59,897 bases of DNA from Qipengyuania qiaonensis (GTDB lineage: Bacteria > Pseudomonadota > Alphaproteobacteria > Sphingomonadales > Sphingomonadaceae): positions 1 through 59,897 of the forward strand of contig NZ_JAIGNO010000014.1 of the NCBI RefSeq assembly GCF_019711515.1, in the 5' to 3' direction. The translations under genes were made by a program, and so were the position numbers. The notes below the pieces were generated by a model. That model was not told where the DNA came from. It saw only the letters and a program-made list of their open reading frames with translations, and searched no databases. This document shows, one piece after another, positions 1-7,142 of the stretch. The first letter of the stretch is position 1. Each line of letters opens with the position of its first letter.

Positions 1-1
1 C

Positions 2-73
2 GAGAACACTGTGCGATATCTCGGCGTCGATGTCGAAGACGCTTTGCTTCTGGCGGAGAGGACCGAAATCTGA
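2..73 (+). CDS. Tyrosine recombinase/integrase, C-terminal end only (5' truncated by window edge)
   Basis: Only the last 23 codons lie in the window, ending with TGA at 71-73. The residues TVRYLGVDVEDALLLAE are typical of the extreme C-terminus of short phage-type tyrosine recombinases: the catalytic Tyr sits in a T-x-R-Y-L-G context, followed by an acidic helix. Such enzymes cut and rejoin DNA through a 3'-phosphotyrosine link. The upstream Arg/His residues are outside the window, so activity cannot be judged. A strong hairpin (82-110) starts eight bases after the stop. The gene suggests that the left edge of the window is, or once was, part of a mobile segment. Confidence 0.7.
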   Translation, partial: ENTVRYLGVDVEDALLLAERTEI

Positions 74-81
74 TCCCATCT

Positions 82-110
82 GCGGTCGACCGGCTAAGCT
101 GGTCGACCGC
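82..110. repeat. Perfect 10-bp inverted repeat just after the recombinase gene
   Basis: GCGGTCGACC (82-91) and its exact reverse complement GGTCGACCGC (101-110) flank a nine-base loop. It begins eight bases downstream of the recombinase stop codon and could be a transcription terminator without a U-tract, or a recombination-related site. Nothing in the sequence decides between these. Confidence 0.55.
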
Positions 111-160
111 TATCAGGTTGCGAGTGGTGCAATATCAGCGGCCGACATTGGGTGGGAAGC

Positions 161-204
161 GGAATGTCTGCTTAGCACCAATTTTCTGCGGAAGCGGACA
201 CTCC
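161..204. repeat. Imperfect inverted repeat of the AATGTC-GCTT hairpin family
   Basis: GGAATGTCTGCTT (161-173) pairs with AAGCGGACACTCC (192-204), with two non-Watson-Crick positions. The arm resembles the arm at 1310-1322 and the solitary arm at 4684-4696, so it looks like a dispersed intergenic hairpin family rather than a gene-specific site. The stretch 74-274 holds no gene that I can support. Confidence 0.5.
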
Positions 205-274
205 GTTGCAAACCCCACTACGGGCTTTGAAGGAATTGACCAGCTGGCCAAGCGACTGGTAATGCGGCGCGATA

Positions 275-1228
275 ATGAGCAAGCTTCTCCCCTTCAAATC
301 CCGCGAAGAGAAAATGCTCGATGCATTCGTCGAGCAAAACCGCGAGCCTGCGATAATTATCTTGGCGCGCATTGCAGATGCACAAGGTGGGCGAAGAAGC
401 AAGTTCGGAGGGTTGCCTCTCCTGTCGGCCCGCACCGATTGGCCCAGAGATCCTAATGGGAAGCCACTACACTTTCTCGCGCAAATCGATTGTGAGGAGT
501 TGCCATGGCACGGCAGGCTGCCCGAAACCGGAATGTTGAGCTTCTTTGGCAGAGACGATGAGGAGCAAATCTGGGAGGACGACGTTGACGATCCAACCAA
601 GAATTGCGCGGTTCTTTACGATCACGACACTTCGACAAAGGGGGAAGCTCGGCAACCGCCGTCCGATCTGCCGCCCATCGGAGACGGTTTCCGCCGGGCT
701 GCCAATTGCGCCCCGAGTTGGGATGGGGGGCAATGTACTCCGCACGACTGCAAAGTGCATGTGGAAAGAGCGATCCAGTTTCACTCGAAACCGTTCATGA
801 CAATTCCTGAGACAATTTATCATGGCAAGGCACCGCTCGCTGAATTTGGCGGAGATGGTTGGTTCCAAGCACTCCGCGGTGAAAAATCCAGTGATGCCGC
901 GAAGCAAATTGCGCTTGAAGGTCGCCTTGGTGAAGCGTTCGATAAAAGGCGACGCGAATTTACTAAAGCTGTCGCAAGAGATGTCTTTCAGAAGGACGCT
1001 AACAGCAACGAGGCGTTTGGCGATTACTCTCAGATGCTCGGATATCCTAACACTTCACAAGGAGCTCTGCCCCCGACGGAAAATTCAATCTGCCTTCTGA
1101 ATATTGCGAGCGACAACTCCGCGGATTTCTATTTTGGCGACGCAGGCTTTTGCACCTTCTGGATCGCGGAGACGGACTTGGCTCGCCGCGATTTCTCTCA
1201 GGTGCATGGTCAGATTGAAGGTGCATAA
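275..1228 (+). CDS. DUF1963 (YwqG-like) family protein
   Basis: A 317-residue protein without a signal peptide or membrane segment. The family signature is clear: an N-terminal block S-K-F-G-G-L-P-L-L with a following W-P (about residues 42-57), then H-F-L-A-Q-I-D (about 66-72), and near the C-terminus G-D-A-G-F-C-T-F-W-I (about 286-295). DUF1963 proteins are cytosolic and of unknown biochemical function; YwqG of Bacillus is the structural prototype. The ATG at 275 starts a sequence that matches the family from its beginning. The gene stands alone, about 200 bases from the recombinase remnant and 290 bases before an unrelated pair, so context gives no function. Confidence 0.85.
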   Translation: MSKLLPFKSREEKMLDAFVEQNREPAIIILARIADAQGGRRSKFGGLPLLSARTDWPRDPNGKPLHFLAQIDCEELPWHGRLPETGMLSFFGRDDEEQIWEDDVDDPTKNCAVLYDHDTSTKGEARQPPSDLPPIGDGFRRAANCAPSWDGGQCTPHDCKVHVERAIQFHSKPFMTIPETIYHGKAPLAEFGGDGWFQALRGEKSSDAAKQIALEGRLGEAFDKRRREFTKAVARDVFQKDANSNEAFGDYSQMLGYPNTSQGALPPTENSICLLNIASDNSADFYFGDAGFCTFWIAETDLARRDFSQVHGQIEGA

Positions 1229-1309
1229 GCGGCAAGGTTGCCGGTGGTGACGACCGCTTCTGGCAATTCTGCGTCCTATCCCGTACGCCCGCAATTAAGG
1301 TCGCGTGCC

Positions 1310-1352
1310 GAATGTCGGCTTTCCTTCGTCGCGGCGCTCAAAGCCGACATTC
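1310..1352. repeat. Perfect 13-bp inverted repeat (hairpin), intergenic
   Basis: GAATGTCGGCTTT (1310-1322) and AAAGCCGACATTC (1340-1352) are exact inverted repeats around a 17-base loop. The same arm occurs alone at 4684-4696, and a diverged copy is at 161-204. It follows the DUF1963 gene by about 80 bases, so it could help end transcription, but its recurrence suggests a dispersed repeat. The rest of 1229-1517 shows no gene. Confidence 0.7.
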
Positions 1353-1517
1353 TTCTTGACGGCCCCAATTTGCAATAAAGCCAAAATGCCATCGCGGTGC
1401 ATCCAAGAGTGTTGGAGCGCCTATTCAACGTGTGGCAGACGGCGAAAAGAAGGCCATGCGACATAATGATACCAATCCCGACCTGACAAAGCGACACGGT
1501 TGGTGCAATCTCCTTCC

Positions 1518-2951
1518 ATGACGGATGCCGCCATCGCCCTCAATCGGTTCGGGCTCGGCTATCGCCGAGGTTCTCCCACGCCGGACAATCCGCGCCGCTG
1601 GCTGCTCGCACAGCTGGAACGCTACGATCCCGTCCCGCCGGAACTGGCCGGACGACAGAACGGCGCGACGATCCTGACCGATCTCTACCGCAACATCGTC
1701 GAGCGCCGACGGCTGATGCGGCAAGGCTCGGGCAAGGATATGGCGATGGAAGGCATGGAATCCGCCGAAGACATGCGCGACGATCCGCAACTCGCCGAAG
1801 TGCGGCGCAATATCCGCGAGGGTCGGCAGGTAATGATCGCTGATATCGGGCGGCGCATGCGGATCGCGGTCGCCAGCCAAGCGCCCTTCGCCGAACGGCT
1901 GGTGCATTTCTGGTCCAACCATTTCGCCGTCTCGGCCGGCCGGGTGCAGGTGGCCTCCGTCGCCGGATCGCACGAGTTCGAGGCGATCCGCCCGCATATC
2001 GGCGGCACCTTCGCCGAGCTCCTGAAGTCCGCAGCGCTGCATCCGGCGATGCTGACCTATCTCGACCAGGCACAATCCTTCGGGCCGAGCAGCCCCTTAA
2101 TGCAGCGTCGGCGCAACCGACCGAATGTCCGGCAGGGGGGCCTCAATGAGAACCTCGCGCGCGAAATCCTCGAACTGCACACGCTCGGCGTGAACGGCGG
2201 CTACGGGCAGGAGGACGTGCGTGAATTCGCCAAGGCGCTGACCGGCTGGACGCTGAGTGCCAGGCGCAAGGGCCGCCGCGCGATCGACATCAGCCCGGGC
2301 GTGGTGTTCTTCCCGCCACTGCACGAGCCGGGTCAGCCGCGAATTCTGGGCAAGACCTACGCGCAGGAGGGGCATCGCAAGGCGCTGGCGGTGCTCGACG
2401 ATCTGTCCGCGCACCCTGCCACCGCCCGTTACGTCGCGACCAAGCTGGCGCGGCATTTCGCCGGGGATATGCCGCCAGAGCCATTGGTCGATCGGCTGGC
2501 GGCGAATTTTCTCGAGACCGGTGGAAATTTGCCCGCGCTCTACCGCACGCTGGTCGAATCGCCCGAAGCGTGGGCACCGGAACCGCAGAAATTTCGCCAG
2601 CCGATCGAATGGGCGACGGCGGCGTTGCGCGCGACGGTCGAAGAACTTCCCGACGACCGTCGGCTGGCAGGCATGCTCCGTGAGCTTGGCCAGCTGCCTT
2701 GGGCCCCGCCCTCGCCCGCCGGGTACGACGATATCGCCGCCAGCTGGGCCGGACCCGACGCGTTGGTGCGCCGGGTCGAGGTCGCCGAGCGCATGGCGCG
2801 CAACCTGCCCGCACGCGATGTCGAAGCATTGGCGCAGAGCATGTTTCCCGGTGCTTTGAGCCCCAAAACCGGCCAGGCCATCGCCCGCGCCGAAAGCGGC
2901 GAGCAGGCGATGGCGCTGCTACTGGTCGCGCCTGAAATGATGCGGAGATGA
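1518..2951 (+). CDS. DUF1800 domain-containing protein
   Basis: A 477-residue DUF1800 protein. The family opening I-A-L-N-R-F-G-L-G is at residues 5-13. The central block W-S-N-H-F-A-V, the motif N-E-N-L-A-R-E-I-L-E-L-H-T-L-G-V and the following E-F-A-K-A-L-T-G-W are all present. The ATG at 1518 places the conserved opening at the N-terminus; upstream GTG (1503) and TTG (1500) codons are in frame but lack a clear ribosome site. The gene overlaps the DUF1501 gene by four bases (ATGA), so the two are translationally coupled. DUF1800/DUF1501 pairs are common in bacteria. Their role is unproven, with secretion or cell-surface processing often suggested. Confidence 0.88.
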   Translation: MTDAAIALNRFGLGYRRGSPTPDNPRRWLLAQLERYDPVPPELAGRQNGATILTDLYRNIVERRRLMRQGSGKDMAMEGMESAEDMRDDPQLAEVRRNIREGRQVMIADIGRRMRIAVASQAPFAERLVHFWSNHFAVSAGRVQVASVAGSHEFEAIRPHIGGTFAELLKSAALHPAMLTYLDQAQSFGPSSPLMQRRRNRPNVRQGGLNENLAREILELHTLGVNGGYGQEDVREFAKALTGWTLSARRKGRRAIDISPGVVFFPPLHEPGQPRILGKTYAQEGHRKALAVLDDLSAHPATARYVATKLARHFAGDMPPEPLVDRLAANFLETGGNLPALYRTLVESPEAWAPEPQKFRQPIEWATAALRATVEELPDDRRLAGMLRELGQLPWAPPSPAGYDDIAASWAGPDALVRRVEVAERMARNLPARDVEALAQSMFPGALSPKTGQAIARAESGEQAMALLLVAPEMMRR

Positions 2952-4108
2952 CCATGTTTATCCTCGATCGCCGAATGCTGTTGCGCGGGACTGCCGGTCT
3001 GGGCGCGCTCAGCCTTGCCGTTCCCGGAGGCTTGTTTGCGCAGGAAGTGGGGAACAAGCGCCTGTTCGTCATCATTTTGCGCGGCGCAGCCGACGGGCTG
3101 TCGGTGGCCGCCCCGCTGGGCGACCCGGCCTACGAGGCGGCGCGCGGGCCGTGGCTGGAAACCTATGCCGATGCGCGGAAACTCGACGGTTTCTTCGTGC
3201 TGCACCCGGCGCTGGAAAAGGTCGGCGCGCTCTATGCCAAGGGCGAGGCGCTCGTCGCCCACGCGGTCGCCACCGACTATCGCGAACGCTCGCATTTCGA
3301 TGCCCAGAACCTGCTCGAGACTGGCGGGACGAGGGCCTATGGCGAGCGCGACGGTTGGCTCAACCGCCTCGCGGGGATGCTCGCCCCCGGAGGCAGCGCG
3401 TTGGCGCTGGCCCCGACCGTTCCGCTGATCTTGCGCGGCGATGCACCTGTCTCCAGCTATGCGCCGAGCCGTCTGCCCGATGCGAGCGAACTGCTCACCG
3501 AGCGGATCGAGGATCTCTACGCGGACGACCCGCAGCTTGCGGCGCTCTGGCAGCAGGCGCAGGCGACCCGCGACATGGCCGGCGACCTCGCTTCGGCCAA
3601 CCTGCGCAACGCGCAACAAGCGGGCACGCTGGCCGCTTCGCTGATGGAAGGTGATAGCGGCGCGCGCATCCTCACCCTCGATCTCAATGGCTGGGATTCG
3701 CACGCCAATCAGGTCGGCCAGATCGCCCGCAGGCTGGCACAGCTCGACGTACTGTTGGGCGCATTCCACGAGAGTATGGGCACGCTCTGGCCCGACACGA
3801 TGGTGGCGGTGGTCACCGAGTTCGGGCGCACGGTGGCGCGCAACGGCACCAACGGTACCGATCATGGCACCGGCGGAGCGGCCTTCCTGCTGGGCGGTTC
3901 GGTGAGAGGTGGCCGGGTGATGGCTGACTGGCCGGGTCTTGCTGCGGCGCAGCTCTACGAAGGGCGCGATTTGCGCCCGACCATGTCGCTCGAAGTGCTG
4001 CTCGCCGGGGCGCTCGCCGAGCATTTCGCGCTCGATCCCGCGCTCGCCATGCGTACACTTTTCCCGGGACGCACTGCTCGTGCCGGGAAGGGCTTCATGC
4101 GTACCTGA
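2948..4108 (+). CDS. DUF1501 family protein with twin-arginine signal
   Basis: A 386-residue partner of the preceding DUF1800 gene, overlapping it by four bases. The N-terminus has a twin-arginine-type signal: R-R-M-L-L-R-G before a hydrophobic stretch G-L-G-A-L-S-L-A-V and a likely cleavage site after about residue 31. This suggests export of a folded protein to the periplasm. Family motifs include F-V-I-I-L-R-G-A-A-D-G-L, H-A-V-A-T-D-Y-R-E-R-S-H-F-D and, near the C-terminus, T-E-F-G-R-T followed by G-T-D-H-G-T-G. This layout resembles the alkaline-phosphatase/sulfatase superfamily metal site. ATG 2954 is an alternative start two codons in. Substrate is unknown. Confidence 0.88.
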   Translation: MTMFILDRRMLLRGTAGLGALSLAVPGGLFAQEVGNKRLFVIILRGAADGLSVAAPLGDPAYEAARGPWLETYADARKLDGFFVLHPALEKVGALYAKGEALVAHAVATDYRERSHFDAQNLLETGGTRAYGERDGWLNRLAGMLAPGGSALALAPTVPLILRGDAPVSSYAPSRLPDASELLTERIEDLYADDPQLAALWQQAQATRDMAGDLASANLRNAQQAGTLAASLMEGDSGARILTLDLNGWDSHANQVGQIARRLAQLDVLLGAFHESMGTLWPDTMVAVVTEFGRTVARNGTNGTDHGTGGAAFLLGGSVRGGRVMADWPGLAAAQLYEGRDLRPTMSLEVLLAGALAEHFALDPALAMRTLFPGRTARAGKGFMRT

Positions 4109-4436
4109 TCGCTGCAGCGATCCGCGGCGCAATCGATACTGCCAGACCCAGCACATTCTCGGACGAGACGAAAGAGGACAGCAAATGGCCACCTGCTCAC
4201 AATTGCTTGGCACATCGCCAATCGCTTTTCCCACCACCCGACAGCCCCGACCAAGCCAAGAGCGCTGAGTTGAAGACACACGAATTCAGTATTTTCGGTG
4301 CCTTCGATCAAACCGAACGTGCTATCGCCCGCAAGTAAATATCTTCAGGCAAGTGCTATTGTGCTCAGACCACAAGGCGGATCGCCGTGCGCGACGCTAA
4401 TCTATGGTTCGGGAAAACTCTGGAGGTCCTCTAGAT

Positions 4437-4679
4437 CTATGGGTTGCCGCCCAGTGCCATATTGCGATCCAGAAGAACTCCGCAATGTCTGTCCGCGTAG
4501 ACATCGGCGATTATTGGCTGCATCTGCGCTCCGATCCGCTGAATCACGCGATCCTGAACACCTTAGATCTGTTCGGCTCGGCGGTTAGCCATTTGCCGGA
4601 TCGGCGCCAGTTGCTCGGGTAAAGCGATGTCCCGACGGCGAAACTCTTCGCCATACAAATCTTCCGCTTGTGTTCGGTG
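4437..4679 (-). pseudogene. Decayed fragment resembling the C-terminal part of an OmpH/Skp-like gene
   Basis: On the minus strand a frame opens near 4679, is broken by an in-frame TAA (4565-4563), continues for about 40 codons and ends at TAG (4439-4437). After the internal stop it reads R-V-I-Q-R-I-G-A-Q-M, then C-G-V-L-L-D-R-N and G-G-N-P. This resembles the last third of periplasmic OmpH/Skp chaperones of sphingomonads, where a similar L-L-x-R-x-x-x-L-x-x-N-P stretch precedes the end. The assignment is by eye and only moderate. The lack of a start codon, the internal stop and the lost tail argue for a dead gene in the gene-free interval 4109-5007. Confidence 0.4.
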
Positions 4680-4683
4680 TGCT

Positions 4684-4696
4684 GAATGTCGGCTTT
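4684..4696. repeat. Solitary arm of the GAATGTCGGCTTT repeat
   Basis: The 13 bases are identical to the left arm of the hairpin at 1310-1352, but no complementary arm follows within 60 bases. It may be a degenerate copy of the dispersed hairpin family and lies inside the decayed interval 4109-5007. Confidence 0.5.
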
Positions 4697-4759
4697 CAGA
4701 CGAAAAGGAAATGATGTCGAACGGCGGGAATCAGGGCGCAAAGCGGAATTCACTCGGTC

Positions 4760-4933
4760 CTATCGACCCTGATCAGACAGATCGCAAAAAAGTTCATAAA
4801 TCTCACTGTCGGGCGCGATTGCAATCCGCTCAAGTATCGGAATGGTCGCATTACGCAGGCCATCCTCTTTCCCGCTGACACAGGTCCGATCGACGCGTTG
4901 AAGCGCAAACCTCTCCAAGCCCTGAACCTGCTT
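4760..4933 (-). pseudogene. Remnant of an XRE-family helix-turn-helix regulator
   Basis: The minus-strand frame is bounded by TAA (4936-4934) and TAG (4762-4760) and has no start codon. It contains L-E-R-F-A-L-Q-R-V-D-R-T-C-V-S-G followed by G-L-R-N-A-T-I-P-I-L-E-R-I-A and E-I-Y-E-L-F. This is the familiar second half of an XRE helix-turn-helix (recognition helix V-D-R-T-x-V-S, then the R-N-x-T-x-x-x-L-E-R-I-A helix). Two residues expected between the first and second helices are missing, and the first helix is gone. It is best read as a degraded gene beside another remnant. Confidence 0.6.
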
Positions 4934-5007
4934 TTACCGCACGCGCCATGAGATCACACCGAGGTGGCAACAAGTCTCAGGCAATGCGCATAATGGAGTT
5001 CTGCGAG

Positions 5008-5892
5008 CTATCGAATGCGCACGAGTTTCGACCCGCTCGAATGTGCAAAAGCGCGCTTCATTCCCGGAGAGTTGAAGGGCATGACGCATCGACCGCGACA
5101 ATCCATCGCGATCAGCCCACCATCACCTCCCAGCGCTGCAACGGTGTCGAGCATCTTGCTCGACGCTATCTCGAGCGTATCTTCACCATAGGCCATGCGC
5201 GCAACGATATCGCGAGCGCCGCCTGCCCGGATGAAGGTCTCGCCGATTCCCGTGCAACTTATGGCGACATCTTCGTCAGCCCAATTGCCGATGCCCGTAA
5301 TCGGTGTGTCACCGACCCGGCCTGCCTGCTTGCCGAGCAAGCCCCCAGTCGAGGTTGCGGAGGCAAGCCTGCCGTTCCCGTCGACCGCTACCGCACCCAC
5401 CGTTCCGTGCATCAGGCCAGGATCGAGCCTTGACAGTTCCGACTCGTCGATCCCGACCGGAAGACGGTAATATCCATCTTCCTCGGCGACCGGTGCGCAT
5501 CCGTGCTCCAGCGCAAATCGTCGCGCACCATCGCCTGCCAGCAGCAGGAATGGCGATTGATCGAGCACTTTTCGCGCTGCGCTGATCGGGTTGGCCAAAC
5601 CTTGCAGCGCACACACGCCCCCTGCCTTGCCTGTCGCGCCATCCATTATCGCAGCATCGCATTCTACTTCGCCGCTCGTGCTCGGCGCCGATCCGCGACC
5701 AGCGACATACAACCCACTCGATTCGAGTTCAGCCACTGCCTGCTCGACAGCATCCAGCGCGCTCTGGCCAGCACCTAGGCGTGCGGCACATTCGGCGATC
5801 AGTTCGCCCAGATGCGCCTCTACCTCACCATAGTCGCGCTCCGGGTGGACACCGGCACCACCATGCAGGGCTATCGCGAAATTCGCAGTCAT
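5008..5892 (-). CDS. iaaA: Isoaspartyl peptidase/L-asparaginase (Ntn-hydrolase, IaaA-like)
   Basis: A 294-residue plant-type asparaginase that cleaves beta-aspartyl (isoaspartyl) dipeptides and sometimes asparagine. The opening A-L-H-G-G-A-G (about residues 8-14) and the autoprocessing nucleophile Thr164 in H-G-T-V-G-A-V-A are present, followed by T-S-T-G-G. The precursor splits before Thr164 to give alpha and beta chains. There is no signal peptide, so it acts in the cytoplasm. It is the last gene of a minus-strand operon, and its ATG overlaps the cyanophycinase stop (ATGA, 5889-5892). Beside a cyanophycinase its natural substrate is probably beta-Asp-Arg, giving aspartate and arginine. That substrate is inferred from context. 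Confidence 0.9.
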   Translation of the reverse strand: MTANFAIALHGGAGVHPERDYGEVEAHLGELIAECAARLGAGQSALDAVEQAVAELESSGLYVAGRGSAPSTSGEVECDAAIMDGATGKAGGVCALQGLANPISAARKVLDQSPFLLLAGDGARRFALEHGCAPVAEEDGYYRLPVGIDESELSRLDPGLMHGTVGAVAVDGNGRLASATSTGGLLGKQAGRVGDTPITGIGNWADEDVAISCTGIGETFIRAGGARDIVARMAYGEDTLEIASSKMLDTVAALGGDGGLIAMDCRGRCVMPFNSPGMKRAFAHSSGSKLVRIR

Positions 5893-7142
5893 TCCTTCTC
5901 CAAGCTCCGGATCGAGACGATGACGGGCTCGATATCGAACCTCACACCGGAAATAGCATAGGCGGCATCGTCCGCCTCGTCGCGACCCCAGGCCGCGCGC
6001 GATGTGTCCTGACGGGCAAAACGATAGGCGACGCCGCGATCGCCGCTGAAGGAATATCGTACAACTTCACTGGCCGCGCTGTTGTCCATCAGTGCCTCAC
6101 CGATGACGTCGGCCAAGCCGGTCCCTGCCACGGCCATGCCCCCGCCAGACAGCGCGGTGCGATCGAAATACTCCCTGCCCCGCGTGTCCTTGCGATACCA
6201 CGCCGGCTCGACCGACCCGGTTCGCAGATCGATCCCATCGCCGTTCGCCGCTAGGCCTACAATGAGCCCTTCGATAGACACACTATCCCCCAGCGACGCC
6301 CGGGCCGACCGCGCATCGAGGATCGTGACATATCCAGCCCCGACGACTTTGGCCCGTTCCTGGCCCGGATGGACCACCAGGGCGGTGTCCTCGTCTATTC
6401 CAAAGCCGATCGGACTGACGCGCTGCAGGCGGGCGAGCGCAACCGCGAGCCGACCGAGTCGGGCACGCTCGCCGAAATGCTGGTCGACCAATACCCCGCG
6501 CAGAAAATGCAGGCCACGTGCCAAGCCTAGCTCCTCCCCGATTTCGCCGGGCAGTAGCGCGCCGATAGCATCGCCGCCGGTGATCATCGCCCCGCTCATA
6601 ATCGCAGCTCCTGCGGATGTCCCGCCGATCACGACGCCCGACGAATGACGCGCCCGTATTGCGGCAAGATAGGGCGTGTCTTCTCCGGCTTCCGTCAGCA
6701 GCAGGCGCGTGATCCGCGATTGATCGCCGCCGGTGAACCAGATCGCGCCAGCCTTCCGTATCTTCGCAAGCTCGATTTCGCTTGCGATGTTGTCCGCCCA
6801 ACGGCTCTCGTCGACCGTGCGGGTCGCCGGGTCGTCCTCAATCGCGATCTTCGCAATCACGATATCGTCCGTCGCCGCGCCGTGCCCGATCATCGCGTCG
6901 CGGGCCGCTTCGGCCGAAGACGTTGGCTCCCCCGAAGCGGTCGGAACGATGACGACTGTCGGGGCATTTTCGGGACGCGCGTCAAGGAAGCTGCGATAGA
7001 CTGCGGCATTATCCGCCTTCAGGCCTCCGCCGACGATAACGAGCCTGCCCGATTGGCCTTGCCTGGCGGATTCCGCATACAGCGGCACGCTTGCCGACAG
7101 CAAGGCCAGGAAGGTCCCGACCAGGGACAGCCAACGTGTCAT
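5889..7142 (-). CDS. Cyanophycinase, exported (peptidase family S51)
   Basis: A 417-residue protein that should hydrolyse cyanophycin (multi-L-arginyl-poly-L-aspartate) to beta-Asp-Arg dipeptides. Residues 1-23 form a signal peptide, which predicts action outside the cytoplasm, as in CphE-type enzymes and unlike the shorter intracellular CphB. The S51 nucleophile is Ser176 in G-G-T-S-A-G-A, preceded by F-T-G-G-D-Q (136-141). The D-Q-H-F block (220-223) and G-I-D-E-D-T-A-L follow. ATG 7142 was chosen because it starts the signal peptide and overlaps the carrier stop by one base (TGATG); further upstream the same frame runs inside that gene. The tail after about residue 300 is longer than in CphB. 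Confidence 0.88.
   Translation of the reverse strand: MTRWLSLVGTFLALLSASVPLYAESARQGQSGRLVIVGGGLKADNAAVYRSFLDARPENAPTVVIVPTASGEPTSSAEAARDAMIGHGAATDDIVIAKIAIEDDPATRTVDESRWADNIASEIELAKIRKAGAIWFTGGDQSRITRLLLTEAGEDTPYLAAIRARHSSGVVIGGTSAGAAIMSGAMITGGDAIGALLPGEIGEELGLARGLHFLRGVLVDQHFGERARLGRLAVALARLQRVSPIGFGIDEDTALVVHPGQERAKVVGAGYVTILDARSARASLGDSVSIEGLIVGLAANGDGIDLRTGSVEPAWYRKDTRGREYFDRTALSGGGMAVAGTGLADVIGEALMDNSAASEVVRYSFSGDRGVAYRFARQDTSRAAWGRDEADDAAYAISGVRFDIEPVIVSIRSLEKE

Noticed and set aside
2540..4279. Long minus-strand open frame of 579 codons opposite the DUF1800/DUF1501 genes
   Set aside because: It is a by-product of GC-rich codon use on the plus strand: the product is Arg/Ala-rich with no family match, and both plus-strand genes are well supported.
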